A stretch of 64,000 nucleotides of DNA. Origin: Istiophorus platypterus (taxonomy: Eukaryota; Chordata; Actinopteri; Istiophoriformes; Istiophoridae). Under the pieces are notes generated by a model, which made no database searches, was not told where the DNA came from, and saw nothing but the letters and a program-made list of their open reading frames with translations. Below, one piece after another: positions 24,711 through 35,618 of the stretch (the first letter of the stretch is position 1; the number at the start of each line of letters is the position of its first letter). The stretch is taken from NCBI GenBank assembly GCA_016859345.1, contig CM029116.1, positions 4,801,643 through 4,865,642 of the forward strand, written 5' to 3'. The position numbers were made by a program, and so were the translations under genes.

Positions 24711-25527
24711 TTGCGCTGACCTCCGTGGCTCCAGCCCGGGGGAACCTTCACAACCGATTTGGCGTCTCGTTTTCAGCGCGGCAGCGGCCGTCCCCTCCGA
24801 TCCGTCAGCGCGGCGGCCTCGTCCTCCCGGATCACATCTCCTCACCCTGCTCCTCTCTCCCCTTCAATCTTGCCTTATCTCCCTTAATCTCCCTTTGCCG
24901 GTGATAAAAATCAAAGAAAGAAACAAAGAAAAAAACAACACAAAATCTTCTCTATCTTGTCTCCTTCTTCTTCTGCTGTGTTTTCTGCCCCGGAAGCTAA
25001 ATCTAACCAGGAAAAAATAAATAAATCCTCCCGTTTCCTGATTAAAATGCGACGGCGGCTGCAGCGACGTTGATCCACGTCCAGTCCAGTACGGTGACGT
25101 TTCCTCTACCCAGCCTTCGCCGCGCCACATTCTCCTCGTGTCATGACACGCACAGAGAAAGTCGTCGGCTTCTTTCTTTCCTTTACTATCTCCACCCCCC
25201 CGAAAAGAAAGCTTGCATCCAACATCAAAAACGCAGCAAAGGGGTTTGATCAGCGGATTACAGCAAACTGTTCCGCCTTCATGGTTCTGTTCCCTCCGTG
25301 TCCGAGCGCCCGTGTTTAAACCGATTCGTTTCCACATGGCCGACTTTCGTGCCGCTCCTCGAAGGGGATCGGGACCTCGGGGTCATTCGGCATTTTCCCC
25401 GGGGGCCTCGAGGACAGGTGTTGGTGTTCCCTTCATGCTCCTGTGTTTTCCGCCATAGTCTCCAAGGTGAAAAAAAACCCCAAACCCTGGTGTCGGCCCT
25501 GCGGCGCGCCGGCCCGGTCAGCGCCTA

Positions 25528-25730
25528 CAGCTTCAGCCTCGACTCCGGCTCCGGTTCTGGCTCTGGTTCCGGCTTCAGCCTCGGCTCTGGTTCCTGCTCC
25601 AGCTCCCGCTCCGGTTTTGGCTCTGGTTCCGGCTACGGCCTTGGCTCCTGCCTGCTCTGGCTGTTTCAGGCTCTCTGGTTCTGGGTCTGGTCCCGGCTTC
25701 AGCCTCAGCTCCGGCCTCAGCTCCGGCCCT
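25528..25730. repeat. Imperfect GGCTCTGGTTCC minisatellite
   Basis: About 200 bases of 6/12-base units based on GGCTCTGGTTCC and GGCTTCAGCCTC. Because the unit is a multiple of three it gives a long Gly/Ser frame in one phase and Ala/Pro in another. Neither is flanked by convincing gene structure. Confidence 0.8.
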
Positions 25731-26230
25731 CTTCCCGGTTGCGTAAGCCGACGGGTACTGCCACGGTTTCGGGGCCCTCAGGAGAGAAAACCGCCACACT
25801 GATAACGCCGCTTTTCTTACCCCCTCTTACCTGCGCCGTGGGTCCCTCGGACTTCAAAGCGAAACCCCCAGAGGCAAAGCAAAGCAAGACCGTGTTCTGT
25901 TTGCATTTATCTCCCGTTATCTGATCGGGGGGACAGATGGGGGGACGGGGGGGACGGGGGGGCTGCTGCCGTAATAGGCCCACTGTGCTCTGCCTCGGGT
26001 CCTGGTCTTATCTTCATTACAGATTTCATAAACAAACAAACACACTGAGACAGCGGAGCGAGGGAAGTTAGTGTGTTTATATCTTTGTAGATTACTTTGT
26101 TTTATATGTTTGACTCTAAACAGATGTTGGGTAAGAACATGCCCCTTTACACTAAAGCCCTTCTTTAAAATAAACAGCCCCCCCCCCCCCCGGGGGTGGG
26201 GGGGTTGTTCGGGGTTTCGTGCGGACTCAC

Positions 26231-26348
26231 AGTTTCCACTGGTAGATCGTGACCGGGGGGTTGGCGTCGGCCCTGCAGGTCAGCTGCACGTTCTGACGGT
26301 TCAGGTACCAGTTTCCGTCGAAGCCCTCGATCTTCACCTCGGGTTCAT
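26231..26348 (-). CDS. nectin1: Nectin-1 exon 4: first half of Ig domain 3
   Basis: This exon encodes the A-to-C strands of the membrane-proximal C2-type Ig domain. The acceptor CTTGCAG precedes 26348 and the donor GTGAGT follows 26231. The exon is 118 bp, entering in phase 1: the T ending exon 3 plus AT gives the Tyr of V-Q-Y. The translation runs EPEVKIEGFDGNWY, then NVQLTCRADANPPV and YQWK. This holds the B-strand cysteine (LTC) and C-strand tryptophan (QW) of an Ig fold and closely follows the family pattern EPEV-IEGFDGNWYL. It exits in phase 2 after CT, demanding an exon starting with the third base of a Leu codon. The next candidate, at 21223, meets that phase. Confidence 0.93.
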
Positions 26349-27140
26349 CTGCAAGGGAGGGCAGGCGGGGTGTCAGTCCATCGCGCCGCAAACATCGATC
26401 CGCAAACACCCGCGTGCGGCTTGGCATCGAGACAAGTATGAACGAACTAGAAATTAATTGGTCTGACCACGATTATAATGTTTTTCTTCCGCTATGTGCT
26501 TATGTGATCGAAACTTATTAAATCTTGAACCGCCGCGTTCTGAAAGAACCTCATCCATCCTTGAGCATAGTTCAAATTACTCTCAGTCCTGAGATAACAA
26601 CTGGGTGGTTGTTTCAGCTGTGCTGCTATTTTACACCGGAACTGAAGAGTAAGTGCAAAATAATCTGATGCAAACCTGTAATAATAATAATGATAAATTT
26701 AAAAAAAAAACAGTGGAAGAGCATAAAATCTAACAAAAAAAGGAGAAAACTTCTTCAAACTGCAAAAAGTTTGAGTAAGAAGTTGTTTTTGAGACGTGTT
26801 TCTCTTAATAAATCAATGTCTTTTTTTTTTTTTAAGTTTCGCATTTGTCTCGAGTCATTTATCAAAATTCAAAATGTTTTAAATTTTTAAAAATAGCATT
26901 AACCCAGAGGGAGTCTGGTGCATAGTCCTAATCTGAGCCAGCGTCTGTTTCTCTTCCCTTGGGGCAAAGCGAAAGAGTTTCCCAGACCCTTTTTTTTCTG
27001 AATAACAAGGTGCTAAATCCACCTGCTCGTGTCCGAGACATCGGTTCATTAAAGACTCAAGAACAAAACAATACAAGAAAATAGCGGAGAGCATCGTGTC
27101 GACGGAACCGAGTCGGGGCCCCGGGAGAGCCGGTCCTCAC
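26349..27140 (-). other. nectin1: nectin1 intron 3
   Basis: A 792-bp intron with AT-rich sequence, several A/T runs and no coding content. It begins with GTGAGG and ends with TTGCAG on the minus strand. Confidence 0.9.
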
Positions 27141-27440
27141 ACTGCACGTTGAGCACCACGCTGTCGGTGATCCTCTCGCTGCGGTACGTCACGATGCACG
27201 TCAGCTTCTGCTTGTGGGTCTCGCGGCTGGGCACCACCACGTAGTTGCTGCGCACCGTCACCGTGCCGTTGGCGTTGCGCGTCTCCTGGAAGGTGGCCTC
27301 GCCCTTCAGCCGGGTGTCCCATTTGATCACGCTCGGGGGTTTGCCGTTGGCCGACACGCAGGTGGCCACCGTCATCTTGCGCCTCTGGGCCCTGGCCACG
27401 ATGGTGGGCGTCGTCAGGGTCATGCGGGTCACGGGCCGCG
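27141..27440 (-). CDS. nectin1: Nectin-1 exon 3: Ig domain 2
   Basis: This exon encodes the second extracellular Ig domain, which in nectins supports trans-dimer formation set up by the first. The acceptor CTCCGCAG lies before 27440 and the donor GTGAGG after 27141. The exon is 300 bp and in phase 1 at both ends; the previous G plus CG gives Ala, matching the family's L-T-V-x-A junction. Visible hallmarks are MTVATCVSANGKPPSVIKW (B-strand Cys, C-strand Trp), DTRLKGEATFQE, NANGTVTV with a glycosylation sequon, VVPSRETHKQKLTCIV (F-strand Cys), and LNVQ at the end. The V-P-S-R-E-x-H and A-N-G-K-P-P-S-V motifs are typical of nectin-1. No frame breaks are seen. Confidence 0.95.
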
Positions 27441-29586
27441 CTGCGGAGGGGGAAAAGGCCGGAGTATGGAATTAGCGAAAAAATGAAATCAAAAGCCATC
27501 AAAGACATATCTTGTTTCTTTCTTTTGTTCCCCCCAGTTTCCTTTGTTAACTTGATGGCTAATTTTTTTCTACATCACCTACAGTCGGTCTCAGATAAGA
27601 TGAAAACTGCTCCCTGAAGCAAATTAAGCTACGGGGGCGGAGATGAAAGCGGCGCCGTGACTCGGATCGGGCAAAGTTTTGCTCCCTCCCCTCCCCAAAG
27701 CTAAAGCGGCGGTCAAAGCTCCCCGCGGGCGAGTCGTCCAATCGGGGCCGCCGATCGGCGGACTGCTCTTGGCAGCGAACGGCGCCACCGAAAGGAGGCC
27801 GGGCCGCTGGCGAGGGGGGGCTTCGTCGCCGCCGTGGGCGGTTATCTGCGCCGGGGGTCCCGAAGCCCGCGGGGGGGCCCGGAAAAGCCCCACAAGGCCC
27901 AGCAACACAAAAAAGACCCCGGGGCCGATGAGGCGAAGCTCTGGCATCGGACGCTACGTAAAATGGTTTTGTTTTTTAGGTTTTTTTTTTTTTCTTGTCT
28001 TTACCGGGACTTAGTGGAAAACACACAAGCCACTTTATTTCTAATTAGATCCCTAATCAGAGTCGGCTCACAACCTTTTCAGAGCCGCCGCCTCTCAAGA
28101 TAAACTAATCCTGGCCCTTTTTTATTTCCCTCCACAAAATGAGATTACCGAGGCCAAATTACACGCTCCTGAGTGGCCTTATTGATTTCCGTCTCACCTG
28201 CCATTTTTTTTTCCTTTTTCTTCTAATTGACAGCGGCGGCGCGGCGGTTTCCTATTTCATAAAAGCCTCATGCGACACGACATAATCCCGTCACGAATCC
28301 GTCAAGATCGGTTTCTTTTTTTCTTTTTCTTTTTTTATTCCGACGGTGAGTGGACCATGGCCCGCGGACGGAGCCGGAGCCCCGCCGGGCCCTAGCCGGG
28401 CCCCCGCCGGGCCCTCGCCGGGCCCCTCGGCCGTGACACGGCGTCCGGGAGGGCCCGTAGGGCCACTGGAGAAGGACCTTTACGCTCTAAAGGAATTCAG
28501 CCGACTTTACAACGAAGCCCGACGGCGATGTGACTCTGAAGAGCAGAGGCGTCCTGGTGTTTTCTTTTTTAAGCCTTTTCGACTTAAGATAATAAAGAAA
28601 AAAGGAAGACGCCAGTTTGACCCTTTGTTAATCGATTCAGATTAATGTTGGTTCTCAAAGATAAAACGCAAATTCGGGCGACAGAGAAAACGGCCCCTTT
28701 TAGCGATCTCAAAACGCAGGGCCCGACGTTTTCAGCCCGTTATCTGGGCTCGATACGCAATCACACTTCCTCGCTGCGACAATTACACAATCTGATCCGC
28801 GCGATCCGTCCTTGTTCTACGACAAGCGGAAGCCCAACTTAAAATGACCAATTACTGGCCGGGGCTCACGATCCACAGCCAGCGGAGTGCGGCGCTGAAT
28901 GTAGATGTGTTTTCCGATTTTGCGCAGTAATCCTACATCTTGAGGCCTCTCCTGTGGAAACCGGGCATCTCCGAATCCGGCGGTTTTGAGCTCTTCAGAG
29001 AAAACTGAAGAGTTGAGGTTTACCTTCCTGAGCTGAGAGAAAAAAACGTCCCCTAATTCCTTAAGCCAGATACACATCGTATAAATCCTGTCAAACTCTG
29101 GGGAAGATGCATTGTCACAAAGCTGGAGGCAGTTTTTTTTGCTCAAGAAGATTTGGCATTTTGGAGATGTGTGGTTTCCACAGGCAGAGAACCATCGTAT
29201 CGTCACCGATGACAACGCACATGCCAACAATAAAAGCTGCTGAAGACGCCGATTCAAGCTTTTAAAGGTGGTAACTTCCTGAAAAAAACAAAAAACGGAC
29301 CAAAAACACATCAAAAACCGTTGTCGTTTGTTCAGCTGCTGCCATGGAGATAAATCAGGTTCTTGATAAAGAAGAAAACAAACTACGTGACAACAAAAAA
29401 GAACCAAAATGAAATGGCGGAGATTTAGATCACGACAAAGGGGGCTTTGTTCCGGCTGACAATTAAAAAAACAAAAAACAAGATTCTGCCAGCTTTACTC
29501 TTCAGATTCACAGATGCCGGAGAATCGATCAAACTAACGAAGCCCCAGAATTCTCGGCGTTCCGGCGCTTCCCTGTGGGTCCTTAC
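27441..29586 (-). other. nectin1: nectin1 intron 2
   Basis: A 2.1-kb intron between GTAAGG and CTCCGCAG on the minus strand. It contains a GC-rich part (27640-27960), a short imperfect GCCGGGCCC repeat at about 28376-28427, and long A/T-rich stretches. A 196-codon minus-strand frame at 28817-29407 matches nothing I recognise and lacks flanking exon signals. Confidence 0.88.
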
Positions 29587-29958
29587 CGAACACGGTGAGG
29601 TTGACCATGTTCTCCCGGTTGCCCGCAGGGAAGGTGGTGTACTCGCAGATGTACGCGGCCTCGTCAGACAGCTGCAGGCTGGAGAACACGATGGTGGTGT
29701 CCTCCAGCGAGGGCGTGCGGTGGCGGACCGCCGCCTGCTTGAAGCTGACGCGCTCCTTGAAGGGCGGCAGCACGGACACGCCGAGCGCCGGGTTGGCTAT
29801 GGCCACGTTCTGCTTGGTGCCGTTGAGGAGCTTCTGCCAGGTGACCTGGGAGATCTTGACCGGCGGGTTGCTGTTGATGAAAATGCAGCGCAGCTCCACC
29901 TGCGAGCCCACGAAGCCCGACTTGCTGGGGTCCATCTGCACCATCTGTCCGTCGCCGG
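29587..29958 (-). CDS. nectin1: Nectin-1 exon 2: N-terminal Ig V-type domain
   Basis: This exon encodes the membrane-distal V domain that carries the homophilic and heterophilic adhesion surface of nectins. The acceptor GCCTCCAG lies before 29958 and the donor GTAAGG after 29587. The exon is 372 bp and in phase 1 at both ends, and follows the signal peptide exon, which is not in view. Visible features are VQMDPSKSGFVGSQVELRC (A'-B strands, first Cys), VKISQVTWQK (C strand), the sequon NGTKQNVAI, NPALGVSVLPPFKERV, and YICEYTTFPAGNREN (second Cys, F-G loop), ending VNLTVF. The T-W-Q-K, G-V-S-V-L and T-F-P-x-G-N-R-E motifs are nectin-1 signatures. Compared with the mammalian domain as I know it, the C''-D region (KQAAVRHRTPSLED) is about seven residues longer. 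Confidence 0.95.
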
Positions 29959-32900
29959 CTGGAGGCACCGGAGCAGCGGGAGAGAAGAAAGAAAGAAAAC
30001 AAAAAGAGAAAAACATTTTAAATGCGATCAACAAGCGTTCAAAGCCAAGCGGAGCACACATTCAATAGCCGCTACATGCACCCGAAGGAGTCGACTCGGC
30101 CTCGTAGGCAGTGCACGGACGACACTGGAGGTCGGGACTCAGCCCCCCCACCAGGAGCGCCGTCTGCCCCTTGACCCGAGCGCCCGTTACACGGAACAAC
30201 GCGGCGTCTCGTGGGGGCCCCAAACAATTGGAACTCACGCATTAGCTATGAAAAAAGAAACAAAACAACAAACAACAAACAAACAAAAAAACCCTCAGCA
30301 ATAATGCTCCGAGCGTCGAGGCCTATGTGGAGTTTGGTATCTTTTTGTGCCCATGTTGACCTCAAGTTAAGTTGTTTGCACCATTTTCTGACATTTCACG
30401 GACCAAATGATGAATTGCATGATTAACAAACAAAAAAACCCCAAAACGATTGATCAATGTTGAAACAATGTTCGCCGCTCTTCATTTATCCGGGACACTT
30501 TCCCCCCGTCACGCTTCTCTTTGTTCCTTCGATCTGAGCCCTAAGTGCAGAAGAACCCAACTGCGGCTCTTCATTCCACCTGATCTGGGGTCTGAGACCA
30601 CCCCCCCCCGCATCCTATTGTCTTTGTTATCTCAGGCTCTGATTTATGCTCCTCTCCAGGTGAAGTCTGGTCATGTCCCATTTCCTGGGCTGACGACCCC
30701 CCCGGCTGGGCCTGTATTTCCTATAATCAATCGCCTCCTACGGACACGCGAGGACCCGCGGGGGAGGGAATAAAAGAAAGAAAGAAAAGAAATTCTTCCG
30801 TTAATCACGCCGGACTCATAAATCGACCGGGGAAACAAGCGGTAAAAAACAGAGGGGAAAACCTGTCGCGGCCTCAGGTGGAGGGAGGACCGTGACCCGG
30901 ACACATGGAACGAAACCTGGCGGGTCTCTAACGACGACAGTGAACGCATCACCGCCGACGACGGCGACAACGGCGACGACAGGGGAACCCTGCGTTCAGA
31001 GATAAAGTTTCCACGGGGGTGGAGGGGGGGGTGTATAAGGACACATGAGAGGGATCCGTTTATGTTTACACCCACCAAACAACATCTGATGTAGTTTATC
31101 TTCAGCTATACAGAAATCTGAAGGGGGGGCGTGTGCAGGCAGGCTGTCGAACTGTCTGAGCAGCAACGGCGACTGTTAGAAACGTCTTTTTCTTCCCTAT
31201 GAAAACCGGAGGCGGTCGGACAAAGAACACCTGGGGGGGGGGGGGGGTAATACATGCGCGAGGGGAGGAAACAGTTGCCGCAGACTCCGGCTAGAAGACC
31301 ATTAGGATGAGCAAACGTATTTATTTCCATCTCTCACGGCGGGCGCTCGACTCTCGGGTCGAGCGGCTTACGCTGGAAAGCAGTGCATTACCAGGCGAGG
31401 CAATTTCTGTCCATTGTTGTACCCCCCCACCCAACCACCCCCCCCCCCAACCCGCGGCCTCCGCCGCCAACATCGAATCGTGCAAGAATACAAAGTGACA
31501 ACCCTTTGCAGCCGCCGAGTGTGCATCATCTCTCATTTCCTTGCGGAGCCGCAGTGGCAGTGGCGAGGACCCCCCCCCCCCCCCACCACCACCACCACCC
31601 TCACCCCCCCGCCACGGGGACTCAAACTCATAGCACTAGGAAGATGACGGATTGATTTACTAATGCGGTCTGACAGGAAGCGCTGGACGCCCTCTCATCG
31701 GTACCCTGGGCAGCACCTGTGTCCTTGTGGGCCCCTGGGGGCGACGCCCCCCCCCCCGTTTTTTTTTTTTGTTTTGTTTTTTTATCGTGGACCAAATTAC
31801 CAGCGGTGGCAGCTGTAGTAAGATATCTTTCTTTTTTTTTTGGAAAATATAAAACACAATTCACCGTGTGACAACACTAGTTAAAGTTTAATCTTAAGTT
31901 GTGGAGAGGCTGGCGGGGGGGGGGGGCTGTAGGAAGTCATAAATATGTACCTGTGCCACACCTGAGCCAGTTCACAGCTAATACAACACAGGAAGTGGCC
32001 GGTGGGAAAAAAAAAAGCTGCAGCCCCTCCCTCTCTCTGACTTCCTCCCCCCATCACATTGGTCCAAATAGACAGCAGCTCCTGCGAATGGAAACCGGAG
32101 GAGTAGGGAAAAATTACGCCGCCACGGAGCCGGAATCCCCTCCGAGTGGGTGGGTGGGGGGGGGGGGGCCTCGGCTGAGCACAAAGTTAAAACAAAAAAA
32201 TAAAATAGAAAAACGCTGTAATTACAGACTAGAGCCGAGAGCAGCGGAGCCACAGAGGAACAGAACCACATACGGTAAAAGCTAGAGGCACCGGGAAGGT
32301 GGGTTTCGGTGAAGGTTACGAGAGGCTGCGGCCGAGGAAACGGGGGAGGGAAACGGGGGAGGGAAAGGAAAAGACGAGAGGTGGTGCAGATGGAGTACTG
32401 GCAAGAGCGAGGGGGAGACAAAGAGGGAGGCGGAGCTTCAGGGAGATTCGTGGTGCGCCGCGGGCCGGCATTCGTTGCCTCTGCTGCTGCTGCTGCTTTG
32501 TTCTCCCACTGACAAGAGGGCAACTCGGGGGGGGGGGGGGGTGTCGGTCATGCTCCGATACACCTGAGGCTAGAAGCTGCCTTGATGGTTGCCAATGGGG
32601 AGGGGAGGGGAGGGGGGCCCCGCTTCCGGAAGGAGAAGCGATCGGGCAAACAAACAAAAGGGGAGACTGTGCCCGCGCTGGCAGAATATGAACGAAATGC
32701 ATCCACCAGGTGGGCCGACCTGGATCAGGGGCGGGGGGGTGGGGGGGCACCGTTAAAACGGCCGATGGACCGTCTGTCCCCGCACTGATAGCAGGGGGGC
32801 CCCCAGAGGCCTCGGCACAGAGCAGTTCACAGGAACCGCCACAAGATCCGTTCCCGTCGTACGGCTCGCCAGACAATGTGTGTGTGTGGGGGGGGGGCAG

Positions 32901-33928
32901 CCTCCGGGCAGAGGGCCCCTCCCGCCGTACGCAGGCAACATCCAGGGGGAGGGGGGGGCGCATCCAGAACGGCAGGGCCGACAGGTGACTGCGTTTAGAT
33001 CAAGGCGTTTCATAGCTCAGGCAAGAAAAACGATCGAAGGGGGAAAAAACAAGCTTCACACCTCTGTGACACATCAAAAACGAAAGAGAAGCATGAGATT
33101 AACTTTTAATATTCAAAGTTTTTATTCGTCTCCGCTGCAGATTAAAAGACAAAAAAAAATACAAATAGAAGTTTCGACACCAGATATACTCAATTTATCC
33201 ATCTGTTTGTTCCCAGATATTTTTCTCTACGAGGTTGAAACTCTACATGTGAAACAATAAAAGCACCGTAAAAGCCTAAATTGAAAAGCGGGGATCTGTC
33301 CCCTAAAGCTGCAAACTTCTCCTGTCTTTTTGTAGAACAACTGCTATTGTGCAGCTCGTCTCATAATGGACGTGTAAAACTATCGTCCTTCTTTTTTCCT
33401 TCTTTTTTCTTAACTCCAGCCAAACTGGCAAACAAGCAGCAACGTTTCAAAAGACAATTACTGGCTCCCGCAGCAAACGCTTGGGCCCCGCTCGCCCGAG
33501 GACCGACTCGGTGCGCTGTCGCCGCCGCATCACCGACCACATCACCGCGTCGCCATCTCAAGTCTGAAGACGCCGGGATGCTGGCGACACGTGATGTCAT
33601 TAAAGTGCTGTTCTCGGGCTTAAACCTCGTCTTCCCTGCGGCTTTTTATTTATTTATTTGTTATTATTGTTTTCCTTTCCTGCCCCGCGGCCGACGGCTG
33701 GCGACCCCCCCCCCACCCGTCCCCCCACCATGCGCTCAGCGCGGCTGCGCCATTGTTGGCTTAGGCTGGGACGCTGACGGATAAAACACATGTCCTGAAC
33801 CACTCAGGGATAATGACTGTTTAACGTAGCCCCAGTTCCCACGGCAATAGCACAGGCCTCTGAGCTCTTTCATTCATGACCACACATGGGGTGTTTTGGG
33901 GGGAGGAGGGGGGCAAATCTCCTGTCAA

Positions 33929-33950
33929 ACACACACACACACACACACAC
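33929..33950. repeat. (AC)11 microsatellite
   Basis: Short uninterrupted AC run followed by an imperfect CGACACACACAAAA tail. Confidence 0.96.
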
Positions 33951-34672
33951 CGACACACACAAAACCCACCGATTAGTTTTTCTGTTTATTCTCCAGGTGA
34001 AACTTTTTAATTTTTTTTTTTTTGTCAGTCGGCTCAACCGGTGGCTCCTTTTCTTTTTCACCTCCGGCACGTCATCGAGTCCTTTTCTGATAAAACAAAC
34101 AGCGCTGCCACGTTCAGGGGACAACTGAACTGAACACGACACACACTCCCGATCTGGCGGGAGCGGCCATGTTCCGCTATCGGCGGCCCGGCCCTTCGGA
34201 GACGGAGCGGCAAGCATGTCAGAGGATTCTTGTTTTGATCTACACCCGGGCTACGCCCTTTGATGGCGTCAGCGGTCCTGTAAACCGGAGGTACTCTCCC
34301 AGAGCCCTCTCACTGGAGCAGAGATGCTAGACCCTGGAGCAGATGGTTGCTAGCTCCCTAGTTCGAATTCTGAAAACGCTCTTTTGTGCGATGCGCTCGC
34401 TTCATTGAGGACAACGTAACATCTGCCGCGCTGTAAATGTTAATGATTATCAGGAATATTTATTATCTTAGGCAACTTCCCAACCTGGAATCGCTCCACG
34501 CAGGACGCTGTGCATTTCATTTCAACTATTCCCAGTGGCTGTTTGTTGGTGGAGAGAGAGAGAGAGAAATGTAATGACCGAGCGCCGCAGCGCCGCAATC
34601 GTGTGTTTTCCACCGGGGTTCTGAAATTAAAACTTTCGGGTTGGCAGCGCGTAGCGACGTCCAGTCAACCGT

Positions 34673-34898
34673 ACACACACACACACACACACGCACACAC
34701 ACATATGCATACACACATATGTACACACACACACACGCACACATATGCATACATACACACGCATGCACATGCACTAACGCACACGGATTCTCCTCTAATG
34801 AAGCTGCATCCATCACTTTGGCGAAAGCGACGGTGCAGGCCTACGCACACACACACAAACATGGACACACACACACACAGATGCACACACAAACACGG

Positions 34899-34938
<40 letters not shown>
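34673..34938. repeat. CA-rich microsatellite cluster
   Basis: Several AC blocks are interspersed with ATATGCATAC and unique sequence. The longest uninterrupted run is at 34901-34938. Open frames read as His/Thr or Val/Cys strings and are not genes. Confidence 0.93.
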
Positions 34939-34941
<3 letters not shown>

Positions 34942-34974
34942 CACCCCTCGAGCAGTTTTAAGTCATTTCAAATG

Positions 34975-35330
34975 TCAAGGGGAAGCATCGGTTCGCCCGC
35001 GACGGAGCTTCTCATCTCTCCGTGCGCCGGGATAATGACTCATCTGCCAACGAAGCACCGGAAAACACTTGTCCTCCATTTTCGTTATCAAATAAATTCA
35101 AGGAACCGGACAGATGACACGGCGGAACACGTCCCACCCGTGGTGGGGAGCCTCTCGCCGTCCTCCACTATCTCCACTTTAATATACGCGTGCGGCTCGT
35201 AACGGAGCCTGTGGATCCCCTGTAATTAATGCCTCTTTATTCCGTCCCTAATATGAAATTTCTGCTGGGAGTAATCTGGGATTTTAGTTGTCTTTGACCG
35301 CGGCAATGACAAATAAAGCTGGGCCAAAAA
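34975..35330. promoter_or_regulatory. Candidate conserved noncoding element
   Basis: About 350 bp of non-repetitive DNA wedged between a CA cluster and a long purine tract. It includes TGTAATTAATGCC, CCCTAATATGAAATTT and GACAAATAAAGCTGGGCC words, of the kind seen in homeodomain- and SOX-bound elements. There is no coding content. This is a judgement from texture only. Confidence 0.25.
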
Positions 35331-35344
35331 TAAGGCTTCTGCCC

Positions 35345-35345
<1 letters not shown>

Positions 35346-35394
<49 letters not shown>

Positions 35395-35524
35395 CAGAGG
35401 GAGGGAGAGGGAGGGGGGAGGGTAGGAGAGAGAGAGAGATAGGAAGAGAGAGGAGAGAGAGGGAGGGAGGGAGGGAGGGAGGGAGGGAGGGGAAAGGGAG
35501 AGGGAGGGAGGGAGGGAGGGAGGG

Positions 35525-35569
<45 letters not shown>

Positions 35570-35618
35570 AGGGGGAGAGAGAGAGAGAAGCAGAGAGAGG
35601 GCGAGAGAGGGAGAGAGT
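35346..35618. repeat. 273-base nearly pure purine tract, (GA)n/(GGGA)n
   Basis: GA dinucleotide blocks alternate with GGGA tetranucleotide blocks, with only a few pyrimidines over 273 bases. Minus-strand open frames through it are Ser/Leu/Pro repeats. The mirror-symmetric purine strand is a candidate for triplex (H-DNA) formation. Confidence 0.96.

Larger units (their letters stand above)
21224..26230 (-). other. nectin1: nectin1 intron 4
   Basis: About 5 kb of intron, dominated near the exon 5 side by low-complexity DNA: G runs, a 34-base T run, a 65-base C run and long GT/AC blocks. A candidate regulatory element lies at 22380-22515. Two imperfect GC-rich minisatellites (about 24590-24710 and 25528-25730) give spurious serine/glycine- or proline-rich open frames. 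No other gene is seen. Confidence 0.65.
29959..35345 (-). other. nectin1: Presumed nectin1 intron 1, proximal part
   Basis: No further nectin exon is recognisable upstream of exon 2. Expected would be a signal peptide exon ending in phase 1 after a hydrophobic Leu/Ala stretch. This part holds many G/C runs of 8-16 bases (31231, 31921, 32157, 32527), CA-rich blocks and GC-rich open frames without similarity. Assigning it to intron 1 is inference from gene orientation and the lack of any other gene. Confidence 0.5.

Noticed and set aside
28817..29407. 196-codon minus-strand frame in intron 2 as an extra nectin exon
   Set aside because: No Ig motifs and no acceptor/donor pair in phase; exons 2 and 3 already join cleanly across it.
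34345..34380. Possible tRNA-derived SINE fragment around TAGTTCGAATTC
   Set aside because: Only a loose B-box resemblance; no A-box, no tail repeat and no second copy in the window.
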